DNA of 64,000 bases from Blastomussa wellsi (lineage: Eukaryota; Cnidaria; Anthozoa; Scleractinia; Plerogyridae), in the NCBI GenBank assembly GCA_947652115.1, contig OX393570.1, forward strand, positions 19,405,256 to 19,469,255, read 5' to 3'. Shown one piece after another: positions 42,710 to 53,438 of the stretch (positions are counted from its first letter, which is position 1; every line of letters starts with the position of its first letter). The notes beneath the pieces are model-generated. The model worked only from the letters and a program-made list of their open reading frames with translations, did not search any database and was not told where the DNA came from. A program made the translations under genes and the position numbers.

Positions 42710-42800
42710 GATATGTAACCGCAGCCAAATAACATAGAATAACAACAGACATTTAAGTTAAAAGATGTTAGCCTCATTAAAAATTCGGAATCTTCCCGCT

Positions 42801-42833
<33 letters not shown>
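39348..42833 (+). mobile_element. 5'-truncated L1/Tx1-type LINE retrotransposon in the satellite
   Basis: Satellite sequence stops at 39,347 inside a CCATGGTT core and resumes at 42,834 with CCATGG after a 28-A tail. The element carries a reverse transcriptase ORF, a 3' region ending with AATAAA at 42,641-42,646, and A-rich tails. AACCATGGTT occurs on both sides (39,338-39,347 and 42,832-42,841), consistent with a target-site duplication of 8-10 bp. Two of those bases could belong to the tail, and the satellite itself is full of this motif. ORF1 and the endonuclease are missing, so the copy is truncated at the start of the endonuclease-RT linker. The open ORF implies a fairly recent insertion. 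Clade placement (L1/Tx1 group) rests on the protein motifs. Confidence 0.93.
42387..42833 (+). other. LINE 3' region with tandem homopolymer tails
   Basis: After the stop there is about 135 bp of 3' UTR, then a run of 26 T (42,522-42,547). Next comes a TG/TA-rich stretch typical of LINE 3' ends with AATAAA at 42,641, then 13 A (42,661-42,673), a 10-base spacer and 26 A (42,684-42,709). A 96-base non-satellite stretch (42,710-42,805) and a final 28 A (42,806-42,833) follow. The 96 bases between two poly(A) runs resemble a 3' transduction or a second nested insertion; which one cannot be decided here. Confidence 0.75.
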
Positions 42834-42835
<2 letters not shown>

Positions 42836-45724
42836 ATGGTTATTTGGCCATAATTTGGGTATTATAACCATGGTTATCTTGACCATAATTTGGGTATTAT
42901 AACCATGGTTATTTTGGCCATAATTTGGGTATTATAACCATGGTTATTTGGCCATAATTTGGGCATTTTAACCATGGTTATTTTGGCCATAATTTGGCTA
43001 TTATAACCATGGTTAATTTGACCATAATTTGGGTATTATAACCATGGTTATTTTGGCCATAATTTGGGTATTATAACCATGGTTATTTTGGCCATAATAT
43101 GGGTATTATAACCATGGTTATTTTGGCCATAATTTGGGTATTATAACCATGGTTATTTTGCCCATATTTTGGGTATTATAACCATGGTTATTTTGGCCAG
43201 AATTTGGGTATTATAACCATGGTTATTTTGCCCATAATTTGACTATTATAACCATGGTTATTTTGGCAAAAATTTGGGTATTATAACCATGGTTATTTTG
43301 ACCATATTTTGGGTATCATAACCATGGTTATTTTGGCCAGAATTTGGGAATTATAACCATGGTTATTTTGGCCATAATTTGGCTATTATAACCATGGTTA
43401 TTTTTGCCAAAATTTGGGTATTATAACCATGGCTATTTCGGCCATAATTTGGGTATTATAACCATGGTTATTTTCGCCATAATTTGAGTTTTATAACCAT
43501 GGTTATTTTGGCCATAATTTGGGTGTTATAACCATGGTTATTTTGGCCATAATTTGGGTATTATAACCATGGTTATTTTGCCCATATTTTGGGTATTATA
43601 ACCATGGTTATTTTGCCCATAATTTTGCAATTATAACCATGGTTATTTTGGCCATAATTTGGGTATTATAACCATGGTTATTTTGGCCATAATTTGGGTA
43701 TTATAACCATGGTTATTTTGGCCATAATTTGGGTATTATAACCATGGTTATTTTGGCCATAATTTGGGTATTATAACCATGGTTATTTTGCCCATAATTT
43801 GGGTATTATAACCATGGTTATTTTGCCCATATTTTGGGTATTATAACCATGGTTATTTTGCCCATAATTTGGTTATTATAACCATGGTTATTTTGCCCAA
43901 AATTTGCGTATTATAACCATGGTTATTTTGGCCATAATTTGGGTATTATAACCATGGTTATTTGGCCATAATTTGGGTATTATTACCATGGTTATTTTGG
44001 CCATAATTTGGGTATTATAACCATGGTTATTTTGGCCATAATTTGGGTATTATAACCATGGTTATTTTGGCCATAATTTGGGTATTATAACCATGGTTAT
44101 TTTGCCCATAATTTGGCTATTATAACAATTGTTATTTTGGCCAAAATTTGCGTATTATAACCATGGTTATTTTGGCCATAATTTTGGTATTATAACCATG
44201 GTTATTTGGCCATAATTTGGGTATTATAACCATGGTTGTTTTGGCCATAATTTGGCTATTATAACCATGGTTATTTGGCCATAATTTGGCTATTATAACG
44301 ATGGTTATTTTGGCCAAAATTTGCGTATTATAACCATGGTTATTTTGGCCATAATTTGGGTATTATAACCATGGTTATTTTTGCCATAATTTGGGTATTA
44401 TAACCATGGTTATTTTGCCCATATTTTGGGTATTATAGCCACGGTTATTTTGCCCATAATTTGGCTATTATAACCATGGTTATTTGGCCATAATTTGGGT
44501 ATTATAACCATGGTTATTTTTGCCATAATTTGGGTATTATAACCATGGTTATTTTGCCCATATTTTGGGTATTGTAGCCACGGTTATTTTGCCCATAATT
44601 TGGCTATTATAACCATGGTTATTTGGCCATAATTTGGGTATTATAACCATGGTTATTTTGGCCATAATTTGGGTATTATAACCATGGTTATTTGGCCATA
44701 ATTTGGGTATTATAACCATGGTTATTTTGGCCATAATTTGGGTATTATAACCATGGTTATTTGGCTTTAATTTGGGTATTACAACCATGGTTATTTTGGC
44801 CATAATTTGGGTATTATAGCCACGGTTATTTTGCCCATAATTTGGCTATTATAACCATGGTTATTTGGCCATAATTTGGGTATTATAACCATGGTTATTT
44901 TGGGCATAATTTGGGTATTATAACCATGGTTATTTTGCCCATATTTTGGGTATTATAGCCACGGTTATTTTGCCCATAATTTGGCTATTATAACCATGGT
45001 TATTTTGGCCATAATTTGGGTATTCTAACCATGGTTATTTTGGCCATAATTTGGGTATTATAACCATGGTTATTTTAGCCATAATTTGGGTATTATAACC
45101 ATGGTTATTTTGGCCATAATTTGGGTATTACAACCGTGGTTATTTTGGCCATAATTTGGGTATTATAACCATGGTTATTTTGGCCATAATTTCGGTATTA
45201 TAACCATGGTTATTTTGGGCATAATTTGGGTATTATAACCATGGTTATTTTGCCCATATTTTGGGTATTATAGCCACGGTTATTTTGCCCATAATTTGGC
45301 TATTATAACCATGGTTATTTTGCCCATATTTTGGGTATTATAACCATGGTTATTTTGGCCATAATTTGGGTATTATAACCATGGTTATTTTAGCCATAAT
45401 TTGGGTATTATAACCATGGTTATTTTGGCCATAATTTGGGTATTACAACCGTGGTTATTTTGGCCATAATTTGGGTATTATAACCATGGTTATTTTGGCC
45501 ATAATTTCGGTATTATAACCATGGTCATTTTGGCCATAATTTGGGTATTATAACCATGGGTATTTTGGCCATAATTTGGGTATTATAACCATGGTTATTT
45601 TGCCCAGAATTTGGGTATTATAACTATAGTTATTTTGCCCATATTTTGGGTATTATAACCATGGTTATTTTGGCCATAATTTGGGTATTATAACCATGGT
45701 TATTTTGCCCATAAATTGGGTATT
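42834..45724 (+). repeat. 35-bp satellite array, right arm
   Basis: The array resumes in the same orientation and monomer type after the LINE. The first 1.5 kb is irregular (GGTTATCTTGACC, GGTTAATTTGACC, TTTTCGCCATAATTTGAG, TTTTGCAATTATAACC). Another copy of the 34/35-bp block lies at 44,400-44,890, with the minus-strand open frame at 44,549-44,803, then a GTATTCTAAC monomer near 45,025 as in the left arm. The last units (45,520-45,724) decay, with CATGGGTATT and ACTATAGTT, and the repeat stops abruptly at about 45,724 before AAGAATCCGG. Confidence 0.97.
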
Positions 45725-46237
45725 CTTAAGAATCCGGTAGCGATCGGCGAGTTTTGATTTCCAGCGTGCTCTCGAACTAACTGCCTCGGCTTTTTCATTT
45801 ACACTTGGTGGTACCTTCCAATAGGTTTTACTGGCCGCTTAAGTCTTGAATTTGAAGTGCCGGTAAAGCTTATTTAAGTAAACAATGTTTATCTGAGAGA
45901 CCATCTAATCGCAACTGCAAGTTGTTGTTGTTACAGTGTTGTTACAATGCAAATGTTGCCGAAACATTGTCGCCTGTTTGAAAAGGTCTAGCAGAGATTC
46001 GACTTTTGAAGTTTAATTTTCGTTCTTATTATAATCATAGGCATTCCTTTCCGTCAGTTGTCACTTACATGTCTTTTTCAGTTCGGCCAATCTCTATACG
46101 TGAGGTTCAAAAGTAGTTGCTGATTCATTTTTAGCCCGCGCACTTCCAAGCTTTATCCAGTATATTACGTAATAGTAACAGGATTGAGCGGAGTCCAATT
46201 CAGTCTGTAATCATACGATCGAGTGATTACTAAACAT
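45725..46237. other. Unique DNA beside the satellite edge, no gene seen
   Basis: The sequence is non-repetitive with mixed composition. A short GTTGTTGTTGTTAC stretch near 45,923 is the only low-complexity patch. No open frame, splice-bounded exon or RNA gene is supportable on either strand. Confidence 0.6.
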
Positions 46238-46505
46238 GGAAGACGATTTTTGACCACAAATTACTGGATTTGTAAGACGATTTTTGTCAGTCATAAATTA
46301 CAGGATTTGTAAGACGATTTTTGTAAGCCACAAATTACAGGATTTGTAAGACGATTTTTGCAAGCCACAAATTACTGGATTTGTAAGACGATTTTTGTAA
46401 GCCACAAATTACTGGATTTGTAAGACGATTTTTGTAAGCCATTAATTACTGGATTTTTAAGACAATTTTTTTCAGACACAAATTACTGGATTTTTAAGAT
46501 GATTA
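46238..46505 (+). repeat. 37-bp minisatellite, about 7 copies
   Basis: AGACGATTTTT recurs at 46,241, 46,275, 46,312, 46,349, 46,386 and 46,423, with degenerate copies at 46,460 (AGACAATTTT) and 46,497 (AGATGATT). The spacing is 37 bp except for the first interval (34 bp). The unit includes CACAAATTACTGGATTTGTA. It is unrelated to the 35-bp satellite. The first and last copies are the most diverged. Confidence 0.9.
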
Positions 46506-46710
46506 ATAAATAAATCAATAAAAAAAATTGGGAAACAAAAACGGATTCAAAGAACCGGAGTTTCAAATCCACACGGTGGGAGGGAATATCCGGCCCCCAA
46601 GCCATATAAGGATAGCCCTGGGCAGGCAGATTTGAACCCGCGACCCCGAGATGAGAAAGCAGAATCAGCCGCGCGCAGCATTCCGCTTTGCCATCTCTGA
46701 ATCCCCTGGG
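46505..46710 (-). mobile_element. tRNA-derived SINE
   Basis: Read on the minus strand from about 46,706, the sequence starts GGGATTCAGAGATGG. It contains ATGGCAAAGCGG, a match to the RNA polymerase III A box, and then GCGGGTTCAAATC, a match to the B box, about 50 bases further. A unique body and an AT-rich tail (TTTTTTTTATTGATTTATTT) follow and end at about 46,505, next to the minisatellite. The A-to-B spacing resembles a tRNA with a long variable arm (Leu or Ser like). The 74-residue minus-strand frame across it is a by-product. No clear target duplication was found. Confidence 0.7.
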
Positions 46711-47768
46711 TTGCTAGAAAAAATATTAGGTTTTGTATACTTGGCAATAATTGATTTTCGCCGGAAGTCAACGAGGTTGACTGGCAATGGAGTTATTTCA
46801 GTAGAGTTATGACTTAGAGTTAGAGTTAACGACTGCCAAAATCATGATTTCAAGATTTTGGACTGCCAAAATCTTGAATTCAAGAAGGGTCAGAGGACAC
46901 AGCTCAAAGCACAATCGGAGGAGACCGGAGCGAATAAATTCACGACGTTCGTTATCCAACAAGCAGGAAGCAGTGAGGGACGTGAAGTCTCGCGGACGAC
47001 AACACTAGCTGACGGTAGCGCTTTATGACGTCTGCAGCAAAGGAAATACCGAAACCTTTAGGAGGATCAGAGGTTTACAGCTCAACAAGACTGGTGGGAA
47101 CTGTCTTCAGAGACGAGCAAAGTTGGCAACACTGCGAGAACCAATCCAGGGCTTTATCCAGATCTAAGGCGAAGAAGTAACGCTGCGAAACCAGTTTCAT
47201 TTGGTGACGAGAAGGGTTGGTCCAGCTGCACGTGCAGAGCAGCAAGGAAGCCATCAACGATGGAGCGCGGGATGACTATACATTCTCGAGGCGCAGCGAA
47301 AGGATACAGAAGCTTTTGAAAAATGTCTTTTGACCTCCAATTAAATTACTTTTTTCCCTTTCAACAGGGGCAGGTCCAGGTTTTTACAAAGGTGGGAGGA
47401 ATGATCTTAAAAAAATATGTGTGTACTATTTTATTTTAGTCACAGGTTTGCTCTATGGGGAGACTGAATGAAAAACAAATTTGCTTACTTTTTGTAAGCC
47501 AACATTATCAGCAATATTATGTACGTACGTTACTTTATTTTCTATTTTAAAATGTGAGGTGTTGGAGGGAGTTAGCCATCCCATCCAACTTGGATCCACT
47601 CCAGCTAACCACTTACATTCAATTCACCTACATGTAACTTGATATATATTTAATGCACACTATTGTAGTGGAAGCTGCCCAAATTAACATCCCACCCAGA
47701 CACTATGGTATGGAATTATCATAGCCTGTGTACATCTGCAGGGAACACAGGCTACTAAACGTAATTAT
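46711..47768. other. Intergenic DNA, no gene seen
   Basis: The stretch holds a short imperfect duplication, GACTGCCAAAATC at about 46,831 and 46,861, and otherwise ordinary sequence. The longest open frame (minus, 47,075-47,257, 60 residues) has no recognisable motif. Confidence 0.55.
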
Positions 47769-47812
47769 AAATTATTATTATTATTATCAACAACAACAAC
47801 AACAACAACAAA
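47769..47812 (+). repeat. Compound (ATT)n(CAA)n microsatellite
   Basis: About six ATT units run directly into about eight CAA units. Confidence 0.9.
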
Positions 47813-49947
47813 AAGCAATGAAACCAAGAGTATAGCCATGAGATAAGGGCAAATTCACTCATTAGAATGTTGTGGCAATACTGGATTCAGTTCAAAAGAT
47901 GCATACTGGGTCTGTCATGAATAGTATTTGCAAATGGAAGAAGTTAAACACAAACTGGATGTGTATAAAACAGTTGTTTGGTTATACAAGGCAAAAGTTA
48001 GTGACTCATTTCCAACAATGCCACATTACCTAATCCCTTGTTTACTTACTCAATTTAAAATTGCTATGAAGTTATTAAGGCTTGTTTAATTATTGAGTTT
48101 TTTTTTTTTTTTTTTCAAAAAAAATAACTCTTAGTCGGCGTAACGACGTATGTCGCTATTCAGTGGGTGGATGGATGGATGGGTGGACGAGCGATGTATT
48201 TCACACCAATCAGAATTAGGATACTATCGATCGATAACCAATGAAATTGCCGCTTGTATGTATCGTTTAATTTTGTATCAACATTTGTTTCGGATTCAAG
48301 GGACGGCCATCTTTATTTTCGTATAAACTTGGCCTTATTGGGCGGTACTGGCATGATGTCTCTATTTCCAGCACTCGGTGTTTATGTAGCTCTGGTGTAC
48401 CACGTTGTGTGTGGGTTTTAAGCGGAAAACTGCTCGGAAATTTTCATGGTGGTGAAAAAGGTACGAGGATGTGAAGTTTTACATGCTGCGAGCAGTCTGT
48501 TTTGGCGGCTTTGGGTTGAGGGATTGTTTTTCGATTTCGGTTAGTTGTGAATAAGAGCCATGTTAAATTTTAAAATGTTTCTGACTGAAGTAACGATAGC
48601 TTTCATTTTGGTTAAATTTGAAGTTGCGGATGTACGTAGCTTCCTATTTCTCGGAGATGAGTTGAATTGTTTGAAATCAGTAGACTGTAGAGCTGAGAGA
48701 TCAGACATGATCAGACACTTCAGGACATAGTAGATGTCATACGGCATTTAAGAATTTGAAGTTAGGGAGGCCACATACTCAAGAACGCAGGGTACAGTAA
48801 TTCCGGAGAAACAGCTTTCATTGCATACTCGCCAGCTCTGGTAAATATTTCACAAACCGTTCTTAATTAAGCATAGAAAATCTTTCACCAGGATTTTCGG
48901 CACAAATTTCGTAACAACCAGAAAACAATGTACTAACTGTACTACGTTTAAAAAACCCTTTCGAAAGATATATTTTTTCCATTTGATCCGTTTATTGTCT
49001 TTCGATAAAATACTTTGGTGCGTGTTTAATAAATCACAAAATATGACGCTTTGTGTTGAAAATCAGCGATGCAGAAAAACAAAGTATCATGTTTCAACAT
49101 TTCGAAGAAAAACAAAAGTATCATATTACAAATAAACAAAAGTATCGTGTTACCGCTGTCAAGAAAAGGCTAGGAATCACGTTTGGTGTAGCATTCTGCA
49201 CTGTCCTGGAGTCTCAGAGTTTTTCATTTTCAGGTAGAAAAAGCTTTGTTAATTAGAATTGGCATTTAGTCACAACAAGCGGTAGGTAGGTATGTCTTCA
49301 CAACATTGTAATGCCGTGTAGTAATGAGTAGTGTTAAAGAAGAGAGTTTAAAAGCATTGATATTTTCTAAAGATTTGCGGCTCCTTTCCTATTCTTTCGA
49401 GGAAGTGGCGAGACGTATGGGTTAGATTTCTCCTTCAGTTTTCTTTATAAAAATAAATGTAGTCTTCATGATTTCGTATGCTATATATGTAGTCTCGGTT
49501 ATTTATGATATATATACAGTCTAGAAAAGCGTTCAAATTCATGAGTAGACGTGCAACAACTGAAAGTCGGCCGTTATACCTTTATTAGGACGACGTCGCG
49601 ATAACAAGTGGCCAAGTCGCGAGATACCAGGAACTTTGCGGTCGCTTTAAGAAAAGTGTAGTTCTTGAAAAAACTTCTTCATGTACTTCTTTTGCTATTT
49701 TTACATAAATCAGTATTTTTATCTCGAATTTGTACACAAAATGACGTACTTGTGGTCGACGAGGACTCCCGGAGGTGGGGAATTGCCTTTTTCTGTGTGC
49801 CCGGGGGTGGGGAATGCACCGCAAAATAGTTAAAATATGGCAAATGCCCGGGGGTGTGCCCGGGGGGGATGGTTACAGGGAAAATTGAACCACGCATTAG
49901 TGACGTACATCAAGCCAATCAGGTTTGGGGTTGCATCAAGAAACCAG
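47813..49947. other. Intergenic DNA with a promoter-like patch, no gene assigned
   Basis: A T-run near 48,100 is followed by GGAT repeats near 48,166. At 48,200-48,320 there are two CCAAT motifs (about 48,207 and 48,239), the 12-bp palindrome TATCGATCGATA (48,225-48,236) and GGCCATCTT (YY1-like) near 48,306, which together look promoter-like. An ATGGTGGTGAAAAAG followed by GTACGA near 48,446 could be a short first exon with a donor site, but no partner exon is identifiable. AAGTATCATGTT-like strings recur three times at 49,081-49,155. A G-rich patch with CCCGGGGGTGGGGAATGC lies at 49,770-49,870. None of the small open frames is convincing. Confidence 0.45.
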
Positions 49948-49956
49948 TCAAATTGT

Positions 49957-50026
49957 CAATCTCGTTCCCAGAGCCCGCTTTTCTTGATGGTGACCAAAAG
50001 AAAAGCGGGCTCTGGGGACGAGATTG
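49957..50026. mobile_element. 70-bp foldback MITE with 9-bp target duplication
   Basis: Two 29-base arms (49,957-49,985 and 49,998-50,026) are reverse complements with one mismatch and start CAATCTCGTTCCCAGAGCC. The element is flanked by identical TCAAATTGT copies (49,948-49,956 and 50,027-50,035), a clean 9-bp target duplication. A 9-bp duplication is typical of Mutator-like transposons, so this may be a miniature derivative; no transposase is present. Confidence 0.88.
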
Positions 50027-50035
50027 TCAAATTGT

Positions 50036-51522
50036 TTTATAAAATGGAATGACATGCGCAGTAAAGTGATTGATTAAACTGATTACTGCAGTTTTTACAG
50101 ATATATTATTCATGGTCGACAGGAAAGTTTCGTCGTGAATGAATTCGCTAGTCAAACGTATTTTGCGTTGCGTTCATTTACTTAAAATGTACAGGTCGTC
50201 AGCAAAAGGCCCAACACTAAATTGGTCATTGAGCGTTCGTTTTGGACGGGCTAGCTTTGCTGACCAAACAAAAAATACCCAATACGTCCATATCAAAACT
50301 GAAAAAAATAACTCTCGCACGCATTGCGTGCCTATGTTTTATTTAGGTGGTTTACAGCATACCTATGAAAGTGCTAGCAATGGCGAAACAGTGAACACAA
50401 AAAACCAACTTCAGTTTTTTGGTTAAATATGTCGTCTATGTTGCTATACATCTGAGGAAAGATCAAACCACAAGAATATCTTTAGTGCAAGAGTACAATT
50501 AATGTGAATGGTTTATGGAATCAAACAATTCTAATCTCTTGATTCGAAGATGAAATTATTAAGCTTACCGGTAGGTAAAGAATAATTATCTCGAGACAGT
50601 TTAGTCAGTTTAAAAATAATCGATGAAGTGCAATGAAATAATCAAATAAGGGTCAATTTCAAGAAAAATCAAATAAGCAATCACACCGTTTGGATGGCAA
50701 ATTCTTGTCTTGCAAATCACATAAGAAGCCACGGAAACTTTCACAAGTACCATATATCCATTAAAGTCTAGTAAGTAAGCTAGCATTTTAAAACACGATT
50801 ACCATCATTTATAACACGATTGTGTTTTGCTCCAAGTTCATCTCGATCCTACGCTGTACGGTAAGCCTCTCCGACAAGTAAATTATTCTCATTGAATGGA
50901 GAGACAGCCAACTTGCTCCTGTTGTCAGTGTATAAACAGCCATTTTGGCGATGTTGTAGAGCATAAAAGAAGATCGACAGCATTCAACCCCTGGAGTACT
51001 GCGGATAAAACAAGAGAATTTCGTCTCCGGAGAACTTTAGAAGTTTAGTCTTCTGATTTACAGCCAAGAATATCAAGAAGATGGACTTACTTTGACACGG
51101 CAGTGGCACAGCTAACTGTACTGATAATGTATTACATCTTCCAGACAAAACTGAGGTTCACAGAACGCCTTCCTTGTCCTTCCTTGATTCTCAATTTTTG
51201 TAGGCACTTGCAGACACTCGAAGCAGTCGAATGCGCGGCAATAACTCGTTACTCGTGACTTTCGTGACACTGATCACGCAACACAGCTACATCCACGCGA
51301 GAAGCCACGCAAATTTGCGCGGGCGCGCGCGATTATATGACGTTGAGGATGGCGCAATTTGTTCTAAAAATAGCAAAATTGTCCCATATAATAGGTGCGC
51401 GCGGATCCCACTACTCACGGTCTCCAACCCCGATTATGGCTCCTGATTAATTATAAATAGCTTATAAGTCCCCCTCCACACACACACTTACACACTTATA
51501 AGCCCCCCCCCCCTCTTTAGGC
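50036..51522. other. Intergenic DNA, no gene seen
   Basis: Open frames at 50,139-50,426 (95 residues) and 51,231-51,446 have no recognisable domain and sit in AT-rich sequence without exon-like features. A GC-rich CGCGGGCGCGCGCG stretch lies near 51,317. Around 50,930 minus-strand ATGGCTGTTTATACACTG follows GCCAAA, but no further coding support appears. Confidence 0.5.
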
Positions 51523-51531
51523 CCATCTACC

Positions 51532-51678
51532 CATTCTCGTCCCCAGAGCCACTTGTCCCTCTTAGCCGGCTGGGCCTGGGGCACGAGGAACAACAAGGAA
51601 CAACACTTGTTCCTCGTGCGCCAGGCCCCGCTGGCAAAGAGGGACAAGAGCGGACAAGCGGCTCTGGGGACGAGAATG
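51532..51678. mobile_element. 147-bp foldback MITE, same family, with 9-bp target duplication
   Basis: The left end CATTCTCGTCCCCAGAGCC and right end GGCTCTGGGGACGAGAATG are perfect inverted copies. They share the TCTCGTYCCCAGAGCC core with the element at 49,957. A second internal inverted pair is CTGGGGCACGAGGAACAA with TTGTTCCTCGTGCGCCAG. Flanking CCATCTACC copies (51,523-51,531 and 51,679-51,687) form a 9-bp target duplication. Confidence 0.9.
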
Positions 51679-51687
51679 CCATCTACC

Positions 51688-52081
51688 TGGAAATGAAAAA
51701 ACACATCCTATTATAAGCCCCCCAGATTTAAGCCCGTCTAGTTTTCTTGTTTTGAGTGATATTAACTCTATACTACTTCAAACGGAAAATTTGAAAAATT
51801 ATTGAGGAAAGATAAGTTTATTACTCCTTTTTTATTATGTGATTGTTTGGAAGTGGTTTTTCTATTACGGTTGTAAAGCCCCCTCTGATTTAACCCTCTA
51901 GGTTTATAAGCCCTCCTAAAACCCCTTATGAAGTTGTGTTTATCATTACCTAAGTGATGATAGTTAATTGTTGAAGGTTGTAACACCGCGTATTGAATCT
52001 AGTCATCATCAGGCATATATTTCAGTCGTTATCTCTAGTCGATCTGTTCGAATCGCTTTTGGTTCCCCCTTATTCCCTCCC
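51688..52081. other. Low-complexity intergenic DNA
   Basis: The phrase TATAAGCCC followed by a C-rich tract recurs near 51,498, 51,712, 51,868 (as GTAAAGCCCCC) and 51,905. No gene is seen. Confidence 0.55.
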
Positions 52082-52090
52082 ACCCTTAAC

Positions 52091-53211
52091 TAGCCTCCTA
52101 CGCAGGCGTTATTAGGCGATTGCGTTACACTTGTCGCCACTAACGCCTGCTTAACCTCGACCAACATTCCTTTCCCATTGTCTCTCGCCAGACAAACTAA
52201 CCAATCAGCATTGTCTGGAGGCATTCAAAACGATCGTTATAAAATTTCCCGCGAATCCGTTCTTCGGGATGCCGGTGCTGTTGGATACAATACTCTGGTG
52301 TATTTCGATGGTTGAAACACCAAATAAAATATTATTTATTGTGAATACAAGAGGTAAGCGTGCGAGTCTGATTCGGTCATAAGTTGGAAGGGTTAATATT
52401 TTGGGAAAGATGATCTCTCTCCCATGAACGCAGTGGTACAAAATACTTTGCCAACTCGAAAACGCAAAGCGGAATTAATTTAGAAATCATCAAAGAGGTC
52501 CACATCCGTGGTATTTACGAGCGAACAAATCGAAGGGATTCACCGCGCTGAATCATTCATTCGACAAACTTGCCACAGAACGATTTAAAACGTCCAGTGC
52601 TGCTGGGTTAAAAGGCTGGCTTGAAAATATGTTCAACTTCTCCTTTCGATAGTTCATTGGCCTCCATTTGCTTAAAATTGGGTTTGAACAACCGACGATT
52701 AATGGACGACGCACACACTTGAAATAATATTTTTCCGAACACCAAAATCGCTCCGCAGTCGTTTAGAGTCTGAAACGTGGAAACTTTGACCTATAGGCTA
52801 GCTTTTCATTTGGCTGAACTTCAGTAGTTCGTTGCTGGATTGTACGTCTTTTTGCGGAGCTGTGGGGAAAATATGAAAACTGAAAATCAATAAGCCGGCA
52901 AAACTTGATAACAAACGACTTACGGTAGCCAGTTGATAAATTAAGGAGCAAATACGTTTCCCTTCGCAATTTCAGAACTTGCTTTCATCTAAAATGAATT
53001 TACCAGAGAAATCTCTGACTTGGAGTAAAATCAATCGTCTCTGGCAGGTTTCATCTCATCGCATGTCTCGCGGCCGGAGAGGCGTCGTGGGGATTTTAGT
53101 TGATAAAATCTGATTGGCGAAGCGGCGCAAAGGAATGTTGGCCTCGGTTAAGCAGACGTTAGTGGGGACGAGTGTAACGCAATCCCCTAATAACGGCTGC
53201 GTAGGAGACTA
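52091..53211. mobile_element. 1.12-kb non-autonomous TIR DNA transposon with 9-bp target duplication
   Basis: The left terminus (52,091 to about 52,173) starts TAGCCTCCTACGCAG. The right terminus (about 53,129-53,211) ends as its inverted copy (GCGTAGGAGACTA), giving terminal repeats of about 83 bp with roughly 10 mismatches. ACCCTTAAC flanks both ends (52,082-52,090 and 53,212-53,220), a 9-bp duplication. The interior has no open frame longer than about 80 codons and no transposase motif, so it must depend on an enzyme encoded elsewhere. Terminal-repeat length and duplication size suggest a Mutator-like element; this is inferred. Confidence 0.9.
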
Positions 53212-53220
53212 ACCCTTAAC

Positions 53221-53438
53221 CGAGTTTTATTATTTACGGCTGCAACACGTCTCGGTTTTTGTTTCTCGATCAGTGTAACAATAAAGCTCCAAATTTATTC
53301 CCAAACTCTGGTTGTCTGTGTTTGAATGTAAACAATTCCATAAAGCCAGGGCTTATAAGCGACAGTTTACGGTTTTCCCCTTTTGCGCGATGAACTCGCG
53401 CTATCCTGTTTTCCCGCGGTTCTTTACGTAAAATACTC
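53221..53438. other. Intergenic DNA upstream of the USF gene
   Basis: Ordinary sequence between the TIR element and a foldback relic. No gene or motif is supportable. Confidence 0.5.

Noticed and set aside
31..45724. CCATAATTTGG in each monomer as an SRF CArG box
   Set aside because: It has seven A/T bases between CC and GG; the CArG box needs six, so SRF binding is not supported.
46547..46771. 74-residue minus-strand ORF
   Set aside because: It crosses the tRNA-derived SINE including its A and B boxes; such translations are common annotation artefacts.
48346..48460. Short first exon candidate ending AAAAAG|GTACGA
   Set aside because: Promoter-like motifs lie upstream, but no downstream exon can be tied to it, so it is mentioned only in the region description.
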